This document shows positions 15,505-18,760 of a stretch of 18,760 nucleotides of DNA, in pieces. The notes under the pieces are model-generated. The model saw only the letters and a list, made by a program, of their open reading frames with translations, was not told where the DNA came from and ran no database searches. Where the stretch lies: the NCBI GenBank assembly GCA_012032575.1, contig JAAUSP010000079.1, positions 1-18,760 of the forward strand. Reading direction: 5' to 3'. Source of the DNA: Anaerolineales bacterium (GTDB lineage: Bacteria > Chloroflexota > Anaerolineae > 4572-78 > J111). A program made the translations under genes and the position numbers. Every line of letters begins with the position of its first letter. The first letter of the stretch is position 1.

Positions 15505-15528
15505 AGTATTTATCCTTGCAGAGGCCAG

Positions 15529-15555
15529 GGAACTAACGGAACTAACGGAACTAAT
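15529..15555. repeat. Three tandem copies of a 9-base unit GGAACTAAC
   Basis: GGAACTAAC at 15529-15537 and 15538-15546, then GGAACTAAT at 15547-15555. It lies between the glutaredoxin-like stop and the racemase remnant start on -. The unit shares the GGAACT core with the hairpin at 14515. Confidence 0.8.
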
Positions 15556-15593
15556 GAAACTTGGGAAACCTAAACTCGCCTCAGTTCTCTTTT

Positions 15594-15878
15594 TCAGCAT
15601 ACCTGCCCATCGTCATCAATATAGCAGGAATCGGATTGGAAGCGCCGCCAGCGGGCGGTGAAGTGGGCCAGTTCTTCCAGATAGGCGCTGATGGCTCCCG
15701 GCCCGCTGACCAGGTGATTATTTTCGCGGATGGCCGGCAGGCTGACGTCCGCACCCAGATCAGCCGGGGCAGGCTCGCCTTCGACCACGATGACCTGATG
15801 GGCGACTACCATTTCCCGCAAGGCCGCTTCGATCTCGGCGCAGGCGGGGCAGTCGGCTGGGCGGTAGAGTTTGATCAT
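15594..15878 (-). CDS. Glutaredoxin-like thioredoxin-fold protein
   Basis: 94 residues from the ATG at 15878, chosen because GAGG lies about 5 bases upstream on - and the fold starts directly with [13 protein letters not shown]; a TTG at 15896 would add six residues. CPAC (Cys10 and Cys13) is a dithiol redox motif like that of glutaredoxins, followed by an amphipathic helix ([10 protein letters not shown]), a beta strand, and LPAIREN at the cis-Pro position. [15 protein letters not shown] is the last helix. The tail [18 protein letters not shown] has two more cysteines, unusual for the family. It may use glutathione or another low-molecular thiol. Upstream is a 42-bp perfect palindrome that could be its operator. 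Confidence 0.82.
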   Translation of the reverse strand: MIKLYRPADCPACAEIEAALREMVVAHQVIVVEGEPAPADLGADVSLPAIRENNHLVSGPGAISAYLEELAHFTARWRRFQSDSCYIDDDGQVC

Positions 15879-15893
15879 GTGTGCCTCACTGCT

Positions 15894-15935
15894 CAAATGT
15901 GGATATACTGAGTATACTCAGTATATCCACATTTG
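15894..15935. promoter_or_regulatory. 42-bp perfect palindrome without spacer, upstream of the glutaredoxin-like gene
   Basis: Bases 15894-15914 (CAAATGTGGATATACTGAGT plus A) are the exact reverse complement of 15915-15935. The core GAGTATACTC is flanked by two TATACT/AGTATA boxes, which also look like -10 elements on either strand. The palindrome ends 16 bases before the ATG at 15878. It could be a repressor operator overlapping the promoter, or a mobile palindromic repeat. Confidence 0.65.
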
Positions 15936-15946
15936 CCAGCAGCGGC

Positions 15947-15981
15947 GGCTCCCACGCCGCCGCTACGCAGGCGTGGGAGCC
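15947..15981. repeat. GC-rich hairpin GGCTCCCACGCC / GGCGTGGGAGCC
   Basis: The arms 15947-15958 and 15970-15981 match over all 12 bases around the loop GCCGCTACGCA. The style (gcggcggctcccacgccgcc) is that of dispersed GC-rich REP-like repeats. No T tract follows. It lies between the palindrome and the terminator at 16045; apart from these I see nothing in 15936-16044. Confidence 0.75.
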
Positions 15982-16044
15982 TGCTCCGCTTCAAAAATTG
16001 GATCTACTGATACTGATCCTACCCGTGAGCGTCAAAGGGACAAA

Positions 16045-16081
16045 TAAAAAACGCTCCCGCCAGCCGGCAGGAGCGTTTTTA
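16045..16081. terminator. Bidirectional intrinsic terminator
   Basis: AAAAAACGCTCC...GCC (16046-16061) pairs with GGC...GGAGCGTTTTT (16066-16080) with one C/A mismatch. A runs on one side and T runs on the other make it work in both directions. On - it would end the STAS transcript, whose stop is at 16110. Confidence 0.85.
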
Positions 16082-16109
16082 GGGAAATAGCGTCGAGAAC
16101 CTGGGCCTG

Positions 16110-16478
16110 TCACAGTCGTTCGTCATCGCTTCTGCCATCATCTATCTCCACTTTGAAAACCCGGTCAAATTGCATGATCCGCAGTACCCGGCTTAAATAG
16201 GGACTGGGGTTGTGCAGGACGATTTGAATATTCTGTGGCGAGAACTGTTGAGATAGTCTCAACAGCAACAGCAGCCCATGCGAGTCGAACTCTTTGAGGT
16301 GAGAAAAATCAATCACTAATTCGTCAGAGGCAAGTTTGAGCATGTGGTGCAGGATGACATTGTTTTCAACAGCCGAGTCCAGTTGAACTGCCTGAGGGGG
16401 GGTGGCGCCATTGAGTTCCAGCCACCAGCTTTCATTGGGATCTTTGCTGTTTCTTCTTTCCAGCCGTGCTTTTATCAT
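16110..16478 (-). CDS. STAS-domain protein (anti-sigma factor antagonist-like)
   Basis: 122 residues. The STAS fold is recognisable in LASDELVIDFSHLKEFDSHG and the following LLLLLRLSQQF: a beta strand, the DS(H)G loop with Ser66 at the position phosphorylated in SpoIIAA/RsbV-type proteins, then a long helix. IQIVLHNPSPYLSRVLRIM and FDRVFKVEID follow the usual order of the fold. Such proteins bind anti-sigma factors or serine kinases in partner-switching regulation. No kinase, phosphatase or sigma factor gene lies next to it, so the partner is unknown. GGAG sits about 7 bases upstream of the ATG on -, and the terminator at 16045 follows the stop. Confidence 0.85.
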   Translation of the reverse strand: MIKARLERRNSKDPNESWWLELNGATPPQAVQLDSAVENNVILHHMLKLASDELVIDFSHLKEFDSHGLLLLLRLSQQFSPQNIQIVLHNPSPYLSRVLRIMQFDRVFKVEIDDGRSDDERL

Positions 16479-16624
16479 AGTAGAACTCCTAAACCCTGGA
16501 GATTAGTAATTTTTTGAGACACGAGATTGCGTTATCTCCAGCCTCTGGCGGCAAACGGGTTGACATCCCCCTATATGTAGTAACCTGTACCCGCCCCTAT
16601 GAGTGGAGAGAGTGGAGCAGACCA

Positions 16625-16837
16625 TTACCAGGCAGGCACCTGGCTGGCTTCTTCCTCTTCAATCTCCTGCCATTTGAATTTTTGGCCCATCATCTTTTCT
16701 ACGGCGGCGCGGTGGACCCGCCAGCCGTGCCCAGCCTTAAAGGCCAGCAGCCGGCCCTGATTGCACCAGCGCCAGACTGTGCTCCGGCTCACCTTGAGAT
16801 AGACAGCCACTTCCTGTACGGTCAAAATTTCATCCAT
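16625..16837 (-). CDS. Small helix-turn-helix DNA-binding protein (HTH_17, excisionase-like)
   Basis: 70 residues from the ATG at 16837, with AAGGAG about 8 bases upstream on -; a TTG at 16840 is in frame but less likely. LTVQEVAVYLKVSRSTVWRW is a MerR/excisionase-type helix-turn-helix, followed by the typical wing GRLLAFKAGHGWRVHRAAVE. The acidic C-terminus (EIEEEEAS) is unusual but not informative. Proteins of this family are excisionases, phage or plasmid control proteins, or small repressors. No integrase or attachment site is visible, so a mobile-element role is not supported here. It is divergent from the XRE-NB-ARC gene, with about 225 bases between the two starts. Confidence 0.85.
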   Translation of the reverse strand: MDEILTVQEVAVYLKVSRSTVWRWCNQGRLLAFKAGHGWRVHRAAVEKMMGQKFKWQEIEEEEASQVPAW

Positions 16838-16876
16838 CAAAATACTCCTTCAACCAGTCAAACTCGCCTATACCAG

Positions 16877-16982
16877 TTGTAAATTCGTTGAATCTCAGGC
16901 ATAATAGAGTCTCTAAAATGGACGCGCCTCCGCTTAAAGACTCCGGTTATTTTGCCAACATTTGGCAGTTTGTAGAAACTGC
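16877..16982 (+). promoter_or_regulatory. Divergent regulatory region with a promoter and two overlapping inverted repeats
   Basis: TTGTAA (16877-16882) and CATAAT (16900-16905), 17 bases apart, form a plausible + promoter. Downstream lie TGCCAA-CAT-TTGGCA (16953-16967) and GCAGTTT-GTAG-AAACTGC (16965-16982), two inverted repeats sharing three bases. They may be operators for the XRE or HTH_17 protein, or alternative hairpins in the leader. The rest of 16838-17062 shows nothing I can assign, except AAAGGGG at 17053-17059 before the ATG at 17063. Confidence 0.45.
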
Positions 16983-17062
16983 TGCATACTAATTTTAACA
17001 CAAAATCCGTACCTCGACCCGCACAAAACTTATACAAAACCCATCCAGTTGCAAAGGGGCTT

Positions 17063-18412
17063 ATGGACCTGAAAGCCTTCGGCCAGAAATTACGACAACT
17101 CCGCAATGCCAGCGGCTTGAGCCAGGATGAACTGGCCAAGCTGATCCCGGTAGCCACCACCCTTGTCTCTAATTGGGAGCGAGGCTATCAGCACGGAAAC
17201 CGATTTTGGCGGCCCGACCGGGTCTCACTGGTGATCCTGGTTAAATTTTTTGCCGGCTATCTGAACGCCAACGAAGCCCAACGCTGGCTGGCCCTGGCGG
17301 ATCACACCCTGACCCGCGAGGAACTGACGCAGATCTTTCCCGATTACATCCCCCCAGCCGACCCCGGCCGGCTCCGGCCCACTATCCTGGCCCTGCTGCC
17401 GGAGCAGCGGCTGTTTGGGATCAGCCAGACCCATGCACAGGTGCGCGGAGCGCTGGAACAGCCCGAAGCCCCCTGGCTGGTGGCGCTCGACGGCATTGGC
17501 GGCATTGGCAAAACTTCGCTGGCCGGGGCGCTGGTCCGCGAACTGGCCGCTACCGGCCGCTTTTGCGAGGTGGCCTGGGTGAGCGCCAAACAGGAAGAGT
17601 TTTCGCCCGGCAGCGGCATTGGCCCGACTCATCGCCCGGCGGCCCTCGACCCCAGCGCTCTGACCAACAGCCTGCTGGAACAGATGGGCGACCTCTTTAT
17701 GCTGACTCGCCCTCTGGCTGAACGACAGGCCGGCCTGGCCGCGCTGCTCAAAAAGCAGCCTTATCTGGTGGTGATTGACAACCTGGAAACCCTGGAAGAT
17801 TACCAGAGCGTCATCCCTCTGCTGCGCCAGTGCGCCAACCCGACCAAGTTTTTGCTGACCACCCGCCACGCCCTGCACGCCTATGAAGATGTTTATTGTC
17901 TCAGCCTGCCCGAACTGAGCCGGGATGATGTGCTGGCCTTGCTGGTTTACGAAGCCCAGGTGCGCGGCCTGACCGCCCTGGCCGAAGCCAGCCCGGCCCA
18001 ACTCGACAGTATTTACCAAGTGGTCGGCGGCAACCCGCTGGCGCTCAAACTGGTGGTGGGCCAAATCAGGGCGCTGCCGCTGGCCCAGGTGCTGGAGAAC
18101 CTGCGCCTGGCCCAGGGCAAAAAGGTGGACGACCTGTATACCTACATTTACTGGCAAGCCTGGAACGCCCTGGACGAAGCCGGCCGCCAGACCTTGTTGG
18201 CCATGCCGCTGGCCCAAAACGGTACCCTGGCGCAGCTTGCCGCCCTGAGCGAGCTGGACCAGACCGCCCTGACCCAATCGCTGGAACATCTGGCCACCCT
18301 CTCCCTGCTCGACGTCAGCGCCAATCTGGAACAGCCCCGCTACCGCATTCATCGCCTGACCGAAACCTTCCTCCTCTATGAGGTCATCAAATGGCAGCAG
18401 CCGATACCTTAG
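17063..18412 (+). CDS. XRE helix-turn-helix NB-ARC/STAND ATPase regulator
   Basis: 449 residues. Residues 5-60 are an XRE/Cro-type helix-turn-helix (FGQKLRQLRNASGLSQDELA). A STAND NTPase core follows: Walker A GIGGIGKTS at 144-152, Walker B YLVVIDN at 234-240, the sensor-type LLTTR at 264-268 and GNPLALK at 323-329 (equivalent of GLPL), then a winged-helix region ending around HRLTETFLLYEV. AAAGGGG before the ATG is a good ribosome binding site. STAND proteins act as nucleotide switches: a C-terminal repeat sensor detects a signal and releases the N-terminal effector, here a DNA-binding domain. In this protein the sensor repeats are missing; they seem to be encoded by the next gene, which overlaps it by 22 bases. 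Target promoters and signal are unknown; a defence role is possible but unproven. Confidence 0.88.
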   Translation: MDLKAFGQKLRQLRNASGLSQDELAKLIPVATTLVSNWERGYQHGNRFWRPDRVSLVILVKFFAGYLNANEAQRWLALADHTLTREELTQIFPDYIPPADPGRLRPTILALLPEQRLFGISQTHAQVRGALEQPEAPWLVALDGIGGIGKTSLAGALVRELAATGRFCEVAWVSAKQEEFSPGSGIGPTHRPAALDPSALTNSLLEQMGDLFMLTRPLAERQAGLAALLKKQPYLVVIDNLETLEDYQSVIPLLRQCANPTKFLLTTRHALHAYEDVYCLSLPELSRDDVLALLVYEAQVRGLTALAEASPAQLDSIYQVVGGNPLALKLVVGQIRALPLAQVLENLRLAQGKKVDDLYTYIYWQAWNALDEAGRQTLLAMPLAQNGTLAQLAALSELDQTALTQSLEHLATLSLLDVSANLEQPRYRIHRLTETFLLYEVIKWQQPIP

Positions 18413-18760
18413 ACCCCGCCCCCAACCCTCCATCTCTCCCCCCCCGGCCCCCCGACTATGCCCGCCTCTTTGAGCAGCGGATTTTGCGGAATGCCCATTA
18501 CTGGCGCGACTTTTTGAACGATCACGGCGAGGACATAGCCGCCCTGGACGGCGAACGCGACGGGATCGTGCAGGCCCTGGGCTATGCCCTGGACGTGGCC
18601 GAAGCCTGGTCGCCCGCCTACGAGGTGATGACCCGCTTCTCGCCCTATCTGGAGCGGCGCGGCGCCTGGGCAGGCTGGAACCCGCTGCTGGAGCAGGTGG
18701 TCCGGCAGGCTGAAGAACGCGGCGACCTGGCCGCGGCCGTCACCCTGTCCACCCGTGTTA
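18391..18760 (+). CDS. Helical-repeat (TPR-like) protein, partial, partner of the NB-ARC gene
   Basis: The frame opens at ATG 18391 inside the 3' end of the NB-ARC gene, in a different frame, and stays open to the window edge (123 codons). After a Pro-rich start (MAADTLDPAPNPPSLPPRPP) the sequence is all helical: YARLFEQRILRNAHYWRDFL, then IVQALGYALDVAEAWSPAYE and LLEQVVRQAEERGDLAAAVT, which has the Ala/Leu/Glu spacing of TPR-type helices. That is what the sensor half of a STAND protein looks like. The overlap suggests translational coupling and fixed stoichiometry. The 3' end is outside the window, so repeat number and any further domain are unknown. Confidence 0.7.
   Translation, partial: MAAADTLDPAPNPPSLPPRPPDYARLFEQRILRNAHYWRDFLNDHGEDIAALDGERDGIVQALGYALDVAEAWSPAYEVMTRFSPYLERRGAWAGWNPLLEQVVRQAEERGDLAAAVTLSTRV

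Noticed and set aside
16560..16577. TTGACA at 16560-16565 followed by TATATG as a + promoter
   Set aside because: Only 6 bases separate the boxes, and no + gene lies downstream before 17063.
16625..17062. Integrated phage or genomic-island border marked by the excisionase-like gene
   Set aside because: No integrase, tRNA or direct-repeat attachment site is visible; HTH_17 proteins are often ordinary regulators.
17225..18433. 402-residue open frame on - opposite the NB-ARC gene
   Set aside because: Gln/Gly/His-rich composition without domain pattern; it mirrors the GC-biased codons of the + gene, which has complete Walker motifs and a ribosome binding site.

Overview
The window looks like chromosomal DNA from a member of the Chloroflexota, probably an Anaerolineae or Caldilineae relative. 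This is inference from gene order and protein style, since the window has no rRNA or marker tree. The clues are: (i) the order recG, coaD, coiled-coil gene, yceD (DUF177), then rpmF, fabD, fabG, nusB, tatA/B, tatC; (ii) secreted proteins ending in a short FLPIIL/YLPIIL tail, which is common in that phylum; (iii) an XRE-NB-ARC regulator with a separate helical-repeat partner; (iv) many intergenic hairpins made of degenerate short repeats.

Layout. 1-2593: core genes on +, namely the 3' end of recG, coaD, a coiled-coil gene and yceD, closed by a clear terminator. 2594-2930: no gene; a terminator, a MITE-like inverted-repeat element, a perfect 18-bp hairpin, and a promoter whose spacer contains a C8 tract. 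2931-8633: a block of exported proteins (LVIVD propeller, membrane-anchored PD40-like propeller, SpoIID-domain/Ig-like protein, LamG protein) lying between yceD and rpmF, which are usually adjacent. 8668-12733: core genes again (rpmF, fabD, fabG, nusB, tatA/B-like, tatC), each junction carrying a different hairpin. 12781-14510: a COG2403-type predicted GTPase and a DUF952 protein. 14629-14780: a promoter-like box, a foldable stretch and a terminator, forming a candidate small RNA. 14792-15878 on -: a hypothetical ORF, an internally deleted proline racemase-family gene, and a glutaredoxin-like gene beneath a 42-bp perfect palindrome. 16110-16837 on -: a STAS protein and a small helix-turn-helix protein. 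17063-end on +: an XRE-NB-ARC STAND ATPase overlapping a helical-repeat gene that runs off the window.

How the genes work together: coaD, fabD and fabG serve coenzyme A and fatty-acid synthesis; recG, rpmF and nusB serve DNA repair, the ribosome and rRNA transcription; TatA/B with TatC exports folded proteins. The inserted block encodes Sec-type exported surface proteins. The right end is regulatory or defence-like.

Quality caution: five otherwise normal genes (recG, the SpoIID gene, the LamG gene, fabD and the GTPase gene) are each broken by one single-base indel with clear homology on both sides. Since fabD is normally essential, most of these are more likely sequence errors than real mutations. 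I annotate them as single genes with the break position stated.
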